The notes under the pieces are model-generated. The model did not search any database. It was given only the letters and a program-made list of their open reading frames with translations, and was not told the DNA's origin. Source: Altererythrobacter ishigakiensis (GTDB lineage: Bacteria; Pseudomonadota; Alphaproteobacteria; Sphingomonadales; Sphingomonadaceae). Taken from it: a stretch of DNA of 64,000 nucleotides. Of this stretch, positions 1-7,367 are shown one piece after another (positions within the stretch are counted from its first letter, which is position 1; each line of letters opens with the position of its first letter). Location: NCBI RefSeq assembly GCF_001663155.1, contig NZ_CP015963.1, forward strand, positions 1,326,001-1,390,000. The letters run 5' to 3'. The position numbers and the translations under genes are program-made.

Positions 1-137
1 TTGAGCTGGACCTGCCCGAGAAACCCGGTGCGCATTATATGTTGAGCGCCACATGGCGCCGCGATGCGCGCCCGGGACCGGCGACGAGTTGGCTGATTGA
101 TGCGCTGCGCGATGCGCTGGCGCAGTGCCCAGGTTAA
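1..137 (+). CDS. C-terminal fragment of a regulator-like protein (possibly LysR family)
   Basis: The window opens inside a reading frame whose codons begin at base 3 and end at a TAA at 135-137, giving 44 residues. The tail contains TWRRDARPGPATSWLIDALR, which resembles the last helix of LysR-type effector-binding domains. That is a weak resemblance and the N-terminus, with any DNA-binding domain, lies outside the window. The gene converges on the glutathione S-transferase gene and the two stop codons overlap, so little room remains for a terminator between them. Family assignment is a guess; that a coding frame ends here is reasonably clear from codon use. Confidence 0.45.
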   Translation, partial: ELDLPEKPGAHYMLSATWRRDARPGPATSWLIDALRDALAQCPG

Positions 138-805
138 GCCGCGCTGGCGGGACCAAACTTGATCACGTAATCGCCCGCTTTCCAGGGCGCGAACTTGGGC
201 ATGATGCTCTTGAACAGATCGCTCTCAAGATGCCCTGCCAGCCAGCGCTGCAAATGCGGAATAGGCTGCGCGTCGAACCACGCGCGATCAGTGTTGGCGA
301 ACTGCCGGATAAAGGGAAACAGCGCGATGTCCGCCAGCGTGCGTTTGTCGCCGCAAAGCTGGGCCTGAGCCGCCAGCCGCGCGTCTAGATCGCGCAGAAT
401 TTCATACGCCGCCTCGCGGTGGTGCAGGCGAAATGCCTCTTCACCACCGCCCGCCTCATCGGGATAACGCGTCGGGTATTTGTAGCGGTCCAGATGATGC
501 TTGAACGGGCCATCATTGCGCGTGATCAGCGCGTCGTCATCACCTGAAAGCCAGCCCTCCGGATCATTCTGGTGCAAGGCCCAGCGCATGATCGCGATGC
601 TTTCATCGATCACTGAACCGTCCCGGAAATCGAGCACAGGCACTGTCGCCTTGGGCGAAGCTTCAATCAATTCAGCCGGCTTGTTGGCGAGTTTAACCTC
701 GCGCAGCTCTACGTCGATCTCCGCGCTCCACAGGCCCATCCGGCCGCGCATCGCATAGGGACAGCGGCGGAAGGAATAGAGGATCGGCGTCTCAGTCACT
801 TGCAC
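134..805 (-). CDS. glutathione S-transferase family protein
   Basis: A 223-residue protein with the two-domain glutathione transferase layout. The N-terminal thioredoxin-like fold carries CPYAMRGR at residues 15-22, the cis-proline motif VP at 55-56 and the glutathione-binding Glu-Ser pair at 68-69. The rest is the all-helical C-terminal domain. The presence of CPY suggests a cysteine-type (omega/beta-like) enzyme that forms mixed disulfides rather than a classical detoxifying transferase, but the substrate cannot be read. Translation starts at a GTG that overlaps the trhO stop (TAGTG), so it is translationally coupled as the third gene of the ilvE-trhO-GST operon. Confidence 0.85.
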   Translation of the reverse strand: MQVTETPILYSFRRCPYAMRGRMGLWSAEIDVELREVKLANKPAELIEASPKATVPVLDFRDGSVIDESIAIMRWALHQNDPEGWLSGDDDALITRNDGPFKHHLDRYKYPTRYPDEAGGGEEAFRLHHREAAYEILRDLDARLAAQAQLCGDKRTLADIALFPFIRQFANTDRAWFDAQPIPHLQRWLAGHLESDLFKSIMPKFAPWKAGDYVIKFGPASAA

Positions 806-1749
806 TACGGCTTTCTGGGTTCAGCCCGCGCACCGACATGGATTTCACCGCGCTTCTTTGCCAATTGTTGCTGCTTCTGCCGTTCGCGATAGCGTGCGCG
901 CTGTTCTTCGCTGCGCTCGTCAATGCAATGCGGGCAACTGACGCCGGGAACGAAATCTTCAGAGGCTTGCTCTTCTTCGCTGACCGGGCGGCGGCAAGCG
1001 CGGCACATGCCGTAATTGCCTTGCTCCAGCCCGTGGCGGACAGTTACGCGCTCATCGAAGACGAAGCATTCGCCGTCCCAAAGGCTTTCGTCCTTTGGCA
1101 CGGTCTCTAGGTATTTGAGGATGCCGCCTTTCAGGTGGTAGACGTCCTCGATACCTTCCTTGCGCAGGAAGCTGGTCGATTTCTCGCAACGGATCCCGCC
1201 GGTGCAGAACATCGCGACCTTCTTCTTGCCTTCCAGCAGTTCATCGCGGTGTTCGCGGAACCATTCGGGAAATTCGCGGAAAGAGGTGGTGTGCGGATCA
1301 ACCGCACCTTTGAAGGTGCCGGTCGCAACTTCATAATCATTGCGCGTATCGATCACGACGGTGTCAGGATCGCTGATCAGGTCGTTCCAGTCTTGCGGAG
1401 CGACATAATGACCGACGCTAAGGCGCGGATCGATATCAGGCTCGCCCATGGTCACGATCTCGCGCTTCAACCGCACCTTCATTCGTGAGAAGGGCGGTTC
1501 GGTCGCGGTCGAGAACTTGACGTCGAGGTCCGCGCAGCCGGGAATAGAGCGGATATGCGCGAGCACTTGCGCGATAGCATTCTCCCCGCCCGCGATGGTG
1601 CCGTTGATGCCTTCCTTCGCCAGCAACAGCGTGCCCATCGTGCCCACTTCCTCACACTTGGCGAGCAGCGGCCCTTTAAGCGAAGCAGGGTCCTCAAAGC
1701 GCGTGAACTGGTAAAGCGCAGCTACGGTGAAGGGGGCGGGTGCCGTCAT
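805..1749 (-). CDS. trhO: tRNA uridine(34) hydroxylase, rhodanese-like (TrhO/YceA)
   Basis: A 314-residue cytosolic protein matching the TrhO family, which hydroxylates uridine 34 in tRNA on the way to 5-carboxymethoxy- or methoxyuridine. The N-terminal acylphosphatase-like domain covers about residues 5-105, and the rhodanese domain about 120-220 has the active loop [11 protein letters not shown] with catalytic Cys182. The C-terminus holds CxxC pairs (MCRACRR and CPHC), likely a structural metal site. I chose the ATG at 1749, 5 bases after the ilvE stop; an in-frame TTG at 1758 would overlap ilvE. It is the middle gene of a tight minus-strand operon. Confidence 0.9.
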   Translation of the reverse strand: MTAPAPFTVAALYQFTRFEDPASLKGPLLAKCEEVGTMGTLLLAKEGINGTIAGGENAIAQVLAHIRSIPGCADLDVKFSTATEPPFSRMKVRLKREIVTMGEPDIDPRLSVGHYVAPQDWNDLISDPDTVVIDTRNDYEVATGTFKGAVDPHTTSFREFPEWFREHRDELLEGKKKVAMFCTGGIRCEKSTSFLRKEGIEDVYHLKGGILKYLETVPKDESLWDGECFVFDERVTVRHGLEQGNYGMCRACRRPVSEEEQASEDFVPGVSCPHCIDERSEEQRARYRERQKQQQLAKKRGEIHVGARAEPRKP

Positions 1750-1754
1750 GGCAA

Positions 1755-2834
1755 TCAATCCAGCTTCATCACCCAGCCATGGGTGTCGCTTACTGTACCG
1801 CGCTGGATACCGACCAGCTTTTCACGCAGTTTCGCGGTGGTCTGCCCGATGCCGCCGGCGCCGATGGTAAATTCGCCGTCTTCGCCAGCGACCTTGCCAA
1901 CCGCCGTCACAACAGCAGCTGTGCCGCACGCCATGACCTCAACAAGCTTGCCGCTTTGCGCATCCTCGCGCCACTGGTCGATCGAATACATGCCTTCTTC
2001 GACGGTCAGGCCCTCTTCGTGCAGCAGCCGGATCAAGCTGTCACGGGTAATTCCGGGCAGGATCGTACCGGTCAGCTTTGGCGTAATCACGCGGCCATCG
2101 TCCATCACGAAGAACAGGTTCATGCCGCCCAGTTCCTCGACCCATTTGCGTTCGACCGCATCCAGGAACAGTACCTGATCATGCCCCTTGGCAAAGGCTT
2201 CTCCGGTAGGGACCAGACTGGCCGCGTAATTGCCGCCGCATTTAGCCGCGCCGGTGCCGCCCGGCGCCGCGCGGGTATAATTCGACAGCCAGATGCTGAC
2301 CGCTTTCGCACCCGATTTGAAATATCCGCCAGCGGGGCACGCGATCAGCACATATTTGTACTGCTTGGCCGGGCGCACGCCCAGAAATGCCTCGGTCGCG
2401 ATCATGAAGGGGCGCAGATACAGCGATCCGTCTTCTACGTCGGGATACCAATTGCCATCCACGCTTAGCAATTCGCGGATCGAAGCGAGGAACATCTCTT
2501 CCGGCAGGTTCGGCATGGCCAGCCTGTCAGCCGACTTGTTGAACCGCTGCGCGTTCGCTTCAGGGCGGAACAGGCCAAGGCTGTCGTCCGGATGACGATA
2601 GGCCTTCATGCCTTCGAAGATTTCCTGCGCATAGTGCAGCACGCTGGCCGCCGGATCGAGCGCGATGGGTTCGCGCGGGCCGAGCACGGGGGTCTGCCAG
2701 CCGCCCTTTGCTTCATCATAGTCGATTGTGACCATGTGATCTGTGAAGACCGTGCCGAAACCGGGATCGGCAATCTTCGCGTCGCGAACGTCGTCAGCCG
2801 TCGGGGCCGGGTGTGGGATGCGCGTGAATTCCAT
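1755..2834 (-). CDS. ilvE: branched-chain amino acid aminotransferase
   Basis: A 359-residue PLP-dependent class IV aminotransferase that interconverts branched-chain amino acids and their 2-oxo acids. Recognisable segments are [15 protein letters not shown] near residue 75, [16 protein letters not shown] near 135 and [15 protein letters not shown] near 305, typical of the longer (mammalian-like) BCAT subclass. The frame is open upstream to 2996, but that extension is basic and low-complexity. The family N-terminus begins at MEFTRIPHP, so the ATG at 2834 was chosen even though its ribosome-binding site is weak. It heads the ilvE-trhO-GST operon and has a long hairpin-rich upstream region. Confidence 0.92.
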   Translation of the reverse strand: MEFTRIPHPAPTADDVRDAKIADPGFGTVFTDHMVTIDYDEAKGGWQTPVLGPREPIALDPAASVLHYAQEIFEGMKAYRHPDDSLGLFRPEANAQRFNKSADRLAMPNLPEEMFLASIRELLSVDGNWYPDVEDGSLYLRPFMIATEAFLGVRPAKQYKYVLIACPAGGYFKSGAKAVSIWLSNYTRAAPGGTGAAKCGGNYAASLVPTGEAFAKGHDQVLFLDAVERKWVEELGGMNLFFVMDDGRVITPKLTGTILPGITRDSLIRLLHEEGLTVEEGMYSIDQWREDAQSGKLVEVMACGTAAVVTAVGKVAGEDGEFTIGAGGIGQTTAKLREKLVGIQRGTVSDTHGWVMKLD

Positions 2835-2900
2835 GGAGGTCGCGATTAGTGCGCGTTCTTGTTTTTCGCAAGCGCATCCGCGCTCGCGATATCCTCGCTC

Positions 2901-2954
2901 ACGCGACCTAAAGGTCGCGTCGCTGCGGGCGGGCGCCCAAAAATCCTGGCGCCC
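2901..2954. repeat. two perfect hairpins in the ilvE upstream region
   Basis: ACGCGACC/GGTCGCGT (2901-2908 and 2913-2920, loop TAAA) is a perfect 8-bp stem. GGGCGCC/GGCGCCC (2931-2937 and 2948-2954) is a perfect 7-bp stem. They lie 70-120 bases before the ilvE ATG, where they would sit in its 5' untranslated RNA. Neither has a following T-run, so they are not classic terminators. They could be extragenic palindromic repeats or part of a leader. Confidence 0.5.
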
Positions 2955-3047
2955 TTGCGGCTCACTGTTCGCTCGCCGTTTGGTGATGATAGCCACCTGG
3001 TTGCGGCAGCCAGAGCGCGACTGCGCCTGGGGCTAAACAAAAAATGA

Positions 3048-3085
3048 AAAGGGCCGAACCTCGCCCGTAGGAGGTTCAGCCCTTT
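3048..3085 (-). terminator. Rho-independent terminator ending the 18-codon ORF transcript
   Basis: On the minus strand AAAGGGCTGAACCTC pairs with GAGGTTCGGCCCTTT through 15 base pairs with one G-U, and is followed by a run rich in T (CATTTTTTGTTT). The same stem on the plus strand lacks a T-run, so the orientation is minus. It separates the short ORF and its hairpins from ilvE, about 210 bases further on. Confidence 0.75.
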
Positions 3086-3092
3086 CATGGTC

Positions 3093-3146
3093 AGCGGCGG
3101 TAAGCGCCGCTCACGAAGTCTCTATAGGTATCGAACTTACCTATAG
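3093..3146 (-). ncRNA. two-hairpin structured RNA segment, unassigned
   Basis: Two perfect stems precede the terminator at 3048-3085 on the minus strand. CTATAGGTA/TACCTATAG (3122-3130 and 3138-3146, 9 bp, 7-nt loop) contains the stop codon of the 18-codon ORF. AGCGGCG/CGCCGCT (3093-3099 and 3105-3111, 7 bp, 5-nt loop) follows. With the terminator they make three consecutive hairpins, which looks like a small structured RNA or a leader element. I know no named RNA family that matches. Confidence 0.45.
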
Positions 3147-3193
3147 TACCTCGCGCGGAAACTTGCCGACCTCTCTACTGAACCATGAGACAT
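3137..3193 (-). CDS. 18-codon small ORF with a perfect extended Shine-Dalgarno sequence
   Basis: ATG at 3193 to TAA at 3137 encodes MSHGSVERSASFRARYYR, a basic peptide rich in Arg, Ser and aromatic residues. It is too short for usual gene callers. What supports it is the ribosome-binding site: GAAAGGAGGTGATCC, 15 bases exactly complementary to the canonical 3' end of 16S rRNA, with AGGAGG seven bases before the ATG. The stop codon falls inside a 9-bp hairpin, and two more hairpins, the last a terminator, follow. The peptide has no run of branched-chain residues, so a classical ilv attenuator is unlikely. Translation is an inference; the function is unknown. Confidence 0.45.
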   Translation of the reverse strand: MSHGSVERSASFRARYYR

Positions 3194-3194
3194 C

Positions 3195-3209
3195 GGATCA
3201 CCTCCTTTC
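3195..3209 (-). promoter_or_regulatory. 15-nt perfect anti-16S ribosome-binding site
   Basis: Minus-strand GAAAGGAGGTGATCC is fully complementary to the canonical 16S rRNA tail GGATCACCTCCTTTC. Read on the plus strand, the segment is identical to that tail. No other ribosome-binding site I examined in the window is this long. Confidence 0.6.
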
Positions 3210-3356
3210 GCGCTTGTAAGCCAAGACCCAGACCGTATCACCGGGGGCCGAGAGCCGCGTTCGCCGCTGGCCTCAAGTGTCAATTTGATTCAACCGAATC
3301 GCGAAAACAAGTCTTGAATTTTAGTTTTCCCACGTCAGAATGGAGCGCCTTGGTCA

Positions 3357-3380
3357 GGAGCCGCTTGAGGCTCCTTTTTT
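3357..3380 (+). terminator. Rho-independent terminator of an unassigned plus-strand transcript
   Basis: GGAGCC (3357-3362), loop GCTTGA, GGCTCC (3369-3374) followed by six T. It points along the plus strand, yet no plus-strand gene lies upstream between the ilvE operon and this point. It either ends a small plus-strand RNA or insulates the convergent minus gene that ends at 3382. On the minus strand it has A instead of T after the stem. Confidence 0.6.
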
Positions 3381-3381
3381 G

Positions 3382-3897
3382 TTACCTGCAATCCTCAATC
3401 ACGCGGGTCACTTCGGCCCATGCGGGGATATAGAGCGGCTCCATCCCTTCAACCTCGATGGCAAAGCGGCCCTTGGTGATGGCCATCGCGTCCAGCAGCG
3501 GGTCATTCGCAGGCAGATTGGCCGCGACCAGTCCATATCCGGGCACTTCACTTGCGTTTAGCAAACGCTCGGCAGTCTCGGTGCGAACGCGCATCATCAA
3601 CTCGCTCTGAGATTCGCCGCGTCGGGCAATGCCGATCTGCCGCGATTCCTTGTCACAGCGCAGCACGAACAGATGGACCGGATTGGCGTCACCGAACAGG
3701 CCGAGCGATTCGCCCGGCTCGTTGACATATGTCCATGTGCCCGGAGTTTGTGGTTCATCATTCCAGCTGAGATCCGCTGCCTCTTCGAAGACAACTGGTT
3801 CGGATCCGTCATCCTGCTGCTGAGCGCATGCCGAACTGGCCCCGATCGTGAAAGTCGCGGCGAGACCGGCGGCCATTTGCAAATAGATGTGTTTCAT
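3382..3897 (-). CDS. hypothetical exported protein
   Basis: A 171-residue protein with an N-terminal signal peptide (positive Lys2, hydrophobic core to about residue 22, likely signal peptidase I site after ACA at about 25). The mature part is acidic near the start (about residues 27-60) and then a soluble alpha/beta-looking region with a pair of cysteines (in RCDKE and at the penultimate residue) that could form a disulfide. I do not recognise a named domain. It is transcribed divergently from tlyA across about 50 bases, so the two probably share a promoter region. A periplasmic location is inferred from the signal. Confidence 0.7.
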   Translation of the reverse strand: MKHIYLQMAAGLAATFTIGASSACAQQQDDGSEPVVFEEAADLSWNDEPQTPGTWTYVNEPGESLGLFGDANPVHLFVLRCDKESRQIGIARRGESQSELMMRVRTETAERLLNASEVPGYGLVAANLPANDPLLDAMAITKGRFAIEVEGMEPLYIPAWAEVTRVIEDCR

Positions 3898-3948
3898 ACG
3901 CGCTTAATGCGCGCTAACGCCTTGCTCGTCCATGACCAAGAGCATTGC

Positions 3949-4686
3949 ATGAGCAAAAAACGCCGGATCGATCAGCTGCTTGCCGAGCGCGGGCTCGCCG
4001 AGAGTCGCGCGCGTGCGCAGGCGCTGGTGATGGCGGGGCTGGTCTTCAGTGGTGAGACCAAGATCACCAAGCCGGGTCAGCAGATGGCCGAAGATGTACC
4101 GATTGAGGTTCGCGGGCGCGATCACCCATGGGTCAGCCGCGGCGGGATCAAGCTTGCCCACGCGATAGAGCACTTCGGGCTCGACCCGGCAGGGGCAGTG
4201 GCGATGGATATTGGCAGCTCAACCGGCGGCTTTACCGATGTGTTGCTGCAGGGCGGTGCGGAACATGTCTTCGCAGTCGACAGCGGCACCAACCAGCTGG
4301 CGTGGAAGCTGAGGCAGGATGCCCGAGTCACAGTGCTGGAACAGACCAGCGCGCGTATTCTCACGCCGGAACTTATCGATCGCCCGTGCAACTGGGTCGT
4401 GTGCGATGCCAGCTTTATCGGGCTTGCCAAGGTACTTGAGCGACCGCTCGAACTGGCTGCGCCCAATTGCCAGCTTGTCGCACTGATCAAACCGCAGTTC
4501 GAAGTGGGGCGAGAGGAAGTTGGCAAGAAAGGCGTGGTCAGCGATCCGGCCTTGCATGCGCGCGTGTGCAACGAAGTGCGCGATTGGCTGGAAAGTAACG
4601 GCTGGACAGTCGAAGGGATTGTCGAGAGCCCGATTACGGGGCCGCAGGGGAATGTAGAGTTTCTGGTTTCCGCTACGCGCGCTTAG
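3949..4686 (+). CDS. tlyA: TlyA-family rRNA 2'-O-methyltransferase
   Basis: A 245-residue cytosolic protein with an N-terminal S4 RNA-binding domain (RIDQLLAERGLAESRARAQA, residues 5-24 onward) and an FtsJ-like SAM-dependent methyltransferase domain. The SAM motif is MDIGSSTGGFTDVLLQGGA near residue 85; KPQFEVG and FIGL are other family landmarks. TlyA proteins 2'-O-methylate 16S and/or 23S rRNA cytidines. The reading frame is open upstream to 3673, but the ATG at 3949 gives the family N-terminus and the upstream part is the antisense of the neighbouring gene. Confidence 0.9.
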   Translation: MSKKRRIDQLLAERGLAESRARAQALVMAGLVFSGETKITKPGQQMAEDVPIEVRGRDHPWVSRGGIKLAHAIEHFGLDPAGAVAMDIGSSTGGFTDVLLQGGAEHVFAVDSGTNQLAWKLRQDARVTVLEQTSARILTPELIDRPCNWVVCDASFIGLAKVLERPLELAAPNCQLVALIKPQFEVGREEVGKKGVVSDPALHARVCNEVRDWLESNGWTVEGIVESPITGPQGNVEFLVSATRA

Positions 4687-4690
4687 CGGT

Positions 4691-5350
4691 CTATTCCAAA
4701 TCCAGGCTGCTGATCTTTGCATCAAGATCGATGGGAATTTGCGAGAGCACTTCGACACCGCTTTCCTTTTCGTATCCCTTCTCGCCGTGCTTGGCGACCA
4801 GCTCTGCATGCCGTGCATCGCGTTGGCGCAGAAGCTCCGCAATTTCTTCACGGTACAGCGCGACCATTGCCGTGACAAAGCGGTTGACCAGATCGTCTTC
4901 CTTGGTCTCATCCACGTTGAAGTCAGGCAAATGCTCGATCATGACATCGGCCGGGAAAAGAAACTCATTCGTGACGAAGCGGTTTACGGTGAACCATGCG
5001 CGCGGGATGCCGACGGTGTCGATCGACAATCCGACCAAATGGGTAACATGCGCTTTGCAATCTTCGCCTTGAGGTGGCCAGACCTTGGGCTCAAGCCCCT
5101 TTGGCAGCTGCGTGCGGTGCAGGAACAGGTGAAAATGCCCGTGCTCGCCCTCGTCGCGCGATCCCGGCGCGTGGACGTGGTAATACCAGCGCGATCTGGT
5201 CTTGGCATCGCGTGCATCACCTTTGGGATAATGCTTCCAGAAATGGCTTTCGCCACCGTCAGGCAATACGCGAAGCATCAACGGGCGCTGTTCTTGAGCC
5301 ATCTGTGTGATGGTTTCGATGACGGTATGGGCGGCGTCTGTGGCGTTCAT
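4691..5350 (-). CDS. conserved hypothetical protein with a His-rich motif
   Basis: A 219-residue soluble protein that I cannot assign to a named family with confidence. It contains SRWYYHVHAPG and then EHGHFHLFLHR near residues 68-80, a cluster of histidines that could bind metal, and a hydrophilic helical C-terminus with paired charges. The reading frame continues upstream to 5395, but the ATG at 5350 has an AGG nearby and gives a plausible N-terminus (MNATDAAHTVIETI). It converges on tlyA with only four bases between the stops. There is no signal peptide or membrane segment. Confidence 0.7.
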   Translation of the reverse strand: MNATDAAHTVIETITQMAQEQRPLMLRVLPDGGESHFWKHYPKGDARDAKTRSRWYYHVHAPGSRDEGEHGHFHLFLHRTQLPKGLEPKVWPPQGEDCKAHVTHLVGLSIDTVGIPRAWFTVNRFVTNEFLFPADVMIEHLPDFNVDETKEDDLVNRFVTAMVALYREEIAELLRQRDARHAELVAKHGEKGYEKESGVEVLSQIPIDLDAKISSLDLE

Positions 5351-5373
5351 ACTTGCGTGCCTAGAAAACGAAA

Positions 5374-5404
5374 CGGCCGACGGCAACACAGTCACCGTCG
5401 GCCG
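5374..5404 (-). terminator. Rho-independent terminator of the Cys-Cys repeat lipoprotein gene
   Basis: CGGCCGACGG (5374-5383) pairs perfectly with CCGTCGGCCG (5395-5404), an uninterrupted 10-bp GC-rich stem. On the minus strand it is followed by TTTCGTTTTC. It lies 26 bases after the stop of the small lipoprotein gene and just before the start of the next minus-strand gene. Confidence 0.75.
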
Positions 5405-5430
5405 AATTGTCTGTTCAGAACAGCTAAAGC

Positions 5431-5640
5431 TTATTCAGCTGATTCTTCTTCAGCAGCTGCACAGCAGCCTTCTTCAGCAGCAGCACAGCAACCTTCAGCT
5501 GCGCAGCAGCCTTCGTAATCTGCCGTTTCTTCAGCAGCTGCTTCTTCAGCCGGAGCTTCTTCAGCAGGAGCTGAACATGCTGCAGTGGCTACAGCGAGAC
5601 CACCGGCGACTGCCAGCATCGATGCCAGATTCTTCTTCAT
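5431..5640 (-). CDS. small Ala/Glu-rich putative lipoprotein with three Cys-Cys repeats
   Basis: A 69-residue protein. The N-terminus (MKKNLASMLAVAGG) is a signal sequence; the lipobox-like TAAC places the lipidated cysteine at 22, although Thr at -3 is unusual. The mature chain is almost only Ala, Glu and Pro, with Cys-Cys pairs at 45-46, 51-52 and 59-60 in the repeating frame GCCAAxE. Paired cysteines in an acidic flexible tail suggest metal or thiol chemistry in the periplasm, but no known family is recognised. The start is the ATG at 5640 behind AAGGGGAC; a strong terminator follows. It is a stand-alone gene, divergent from tspO. Confidence 0.75.
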   Translation of the reverse strand: MKKNLASMLAVAGGLAVATAACSAPAEEAPAEEAAAEETADYEGCCAAEGCCAAAEEGCCAAAEEESAE

Positions 5641-5906
5641 TACAAAAGTCCCCTTGTGGGTTGGGCGCCCCAAATGACGACCCCACGCCGCTATTGCGCC
5701 CAATCGCACGACGCGGAAGCGGGTGGCTTAGCAGAAGATTTCCTTTTCGCTCAATTTCTTTTTCCACTTCTTTCACGAGACTCGGAGTTGAGGTTTTTTC
5801 TGACCTTTCCCTGTTTGAGACAGTGATTGGCGGGCAATTGCGCAAAGTGTATCGCGTGGCAGGAGACAGGAGGGGCGATTCGCCCGACCTTTTGCCGGGA
5901 GACAAG

Positions 5907-6455
5907 ATGAACGTTATCGCCTCACGCAGCCAGTTGCGCGCCAGCTTCTTTCGCTGGGGGCTGTTCACGGTGCCGCTGATTGTTTTGCTGGGCTTTGTCG
6001 CAGGCCAGTTGGGTAGCCCGAACACTTTGTGGTTTCAGAGCTTGGTCAAACCCGACATCTACCCGCCGCCCGCAGCCTTCGGCATCGTGTGGAGCATCCT
6101 CTATGTGATGATAGGCATCGCTTTGGCCCTCGTTTGCAGCTCATGGGGGGCACGTGGTCGCGGGATCGCAATCGGTCTCTTCGCACTGCATTTCATCTTC
6201 AATCTGGCCTGGACTCCGGTTTTTTTCGGCAATCAGAATATTGAAGGTGGTCTGATTGTATTGGCGATTGTGGTTGTGACCTTGCTGGCGGTGATCGCGG
6301 CATTCTGGAGAGTCCGGCGGCTCGCAGCGGTATTGTTGTTGCCTTATCTGGCATGGGCAAGCTTCGCGACTTTGTTGAATTACGAATTTCTGCAAGCAAA
6401 TCCCGATGGCGGGCAGGATGTACCGAACAATTCGGTCCAGCGCATTCAGCTATAG
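5907..6455 (+). CDS. tspO: TspO/MBR family membrane protein
   Basis: A 182-residue polytopic protein with the five-helix TspO/translocator layout. Landmarks include PDIYPPPAAFGIVWSILY near residues 49-66, the PPP..FG.VW motif of the first loop and second helix, then FNLAWTPVFFG near 100 and the last helix ending in LNYEFLQAN. TspO proteins bind porphyrins and other tetrapyrroles and in alphaproteobacteria tune tetrapyrrole-linked gene expression. The ATG at 5907 has GGGAGA in front. The frame is open further upstream, but that stretch is noncoding in character. Confidence 0.88.
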   Translation: MNVIASRSQLRASFFRWGLFTVPLIVLLGFVAGQLGSPNTLWFQSLVKPDIYPPPAAFGIVWSILYVMIGIALALVCSSWGARGRGIAIGLFALHFIFNLAWTPVFFGNQNIEGGLIVLAIVVVTLLAVIAAFWRVRRLAAVLLLPYLAWASFATLLNYEFLQANPDGGQDVPNNSVQRIQL

Positions 6456-6497
6456 GTAGAGCTTGCCTTTTGCGGTGAGCATCTCCATTTCAAGCCC

Positions 6498-6749
6498 ATG
6501 CAAAGCAAGAACCCGATGATCGCCGATATCGTGAAGATGGCAAACAGTGCAGCAGGCACATTTGCCGGCATGACGCGTGAAGCGCGCGAAAGCGCTCGCG
6601 AGCGCCTGAAAGAAGGTATGGCGGGAATGGATTTCGTCTCTCGCGAGGAGTTCGAGACCGTGAAGATGATGGCCCAGAAAGCGCGCGAAGAGAATGAAGC
6701 GTTGAAGGCACGGCTGGAAGAGCTGGAAGCAAAGCTCGCTGGCAAGTAA
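6498..6749 (+). CDS. ubiK: ubiquinone biosynthesis accessory factor UbiK
   Basis: An 83-residue protein of the UbiK/YqiC (BMFP) family. The N-terminal half is an amphipathic helix (IVKMANSAAGTFAGMTREA), and the C-terminal half is a coiled coil of the form VSREEFETVKMMAQKAREEN. This family forms membrane-associated trimers that assist the Ubi complex in aerobic ubiquinone synthesis. It is followed 12 bases later by recO, with which it probably forms an operon continuing into leuB. Confidence 0.85.
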   Translation: MQSKNPMIADIVKMANSAAGTFAGMTREARESARERLKEGMAGMDFVSREEFETVKMMAQKAREENEALKARLEELEAKLAGK

Positions 6750-6761
6750 GCGCTGCGCGCG

Positions 6762-7367
6762 ATGAATCTGCGCGCACCGGCCATACTCGTTGCATCAAGA
6801 CATCACGGCGAAACCGCCAGCATTGCGCGATTCCTGACTGAAGATTTTGGCCTTGTCGCGGCTTATGTCGCGGGTGGGCGAGGGCGGCAGCTACGACCGG
6901 TAATGATCCCGGGAAATCGGGTGGCGATTGATCTGCGCGCGAAATCGGATAGCCAATTGCCATTCGCCAAGGTCGAACTGACCGACAGCCGCGGGCCCTG
7001 GATGACCGAACCTTTGCCTGCTGCTGCTATTACATGGGCCTGCGCCCTGACAGCCACTGCCTTGCCTGAACGAAATGCCTATCCCGCTTTGTTTGGTGCG
7101 CTTGATGGCCTGTTGAGCGCGGTGTGTCAGGCCCCGTCTGCGCGCGGTTGGCTACCTGCGATGATCGCTTACGAGACACTTTTGTTGCGAGAGCTTGGCT
7201 ATGGCGGGGCGCGTCCGGATGCGGACTCCGATCTGTCAGCGCTGATAGCTGCGTTTGACCGGCTTGAACAACCTCTTGCCCGCTACCTGCTTGCCGACAA
7301 GCGCGGCGATGTTATGGCATCACGGAAGCTATTGAGGGAGCGGCTTGGCCGCATGCTGACGCAATGA
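6762..7367 (+). CDS. recO: DNA repair protein RecO
   Basis: A 201-residue protein with the RecO arrangement: an N-terminal OB-fold (residues 1-80, starting [20 protein letters not shown]) and a helical C-terminal domain. RecO loads RecA with RecR and anneals SSB-coated strands in the RecF pathway. It is shorter than many RecO proteins (about 240 residues), and the zinc-finger cysteines found in some homologues are absent. Its stop overlaps the leuB start (ATGA), which indicates translational coupling. The start lies 12 bases after ubiK. Confidence 0.85.
   Translation: MNLRAPAILVASRHHGETASIARFLTEDFGLVAAYVAGGRGRQLRPVMIPGNRVAIDLRAKSDSQLPFAKVELTDSRGPWMTEPLPAAAITWACALTATALPERNAYPALFGALDGLLSAVCQAPSARGWLPAMIAYETLLLRELGYGGARPDADSDLSALIAAFDRLEQPLARYLLADKRGDVMASRKLLRERLGRMLTQ

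Noticed and set aside
2846-3088. 80-codon minus-strand frame beginning inside the terminator upstream of ilvE
   Set aside because: Its start lies in the terminator stem with no ribosome-binding site, the product is basic low-complexity sequence, and it runs through the ilvE leader hairpins.
3195-3209. Remnant of a 16S rRNA gene
   Set aside because: Only 15 bases match the 16S tail and nothing on either side resembles rRNA; complementarity as a ribosome-binding site explains it better.
3673-3948. Upstream extension of the tlyA frame
   Set aside because: It is antisense to the exported-protein gene, and the TlyA family N-terminus begins at the ATG at 3949.
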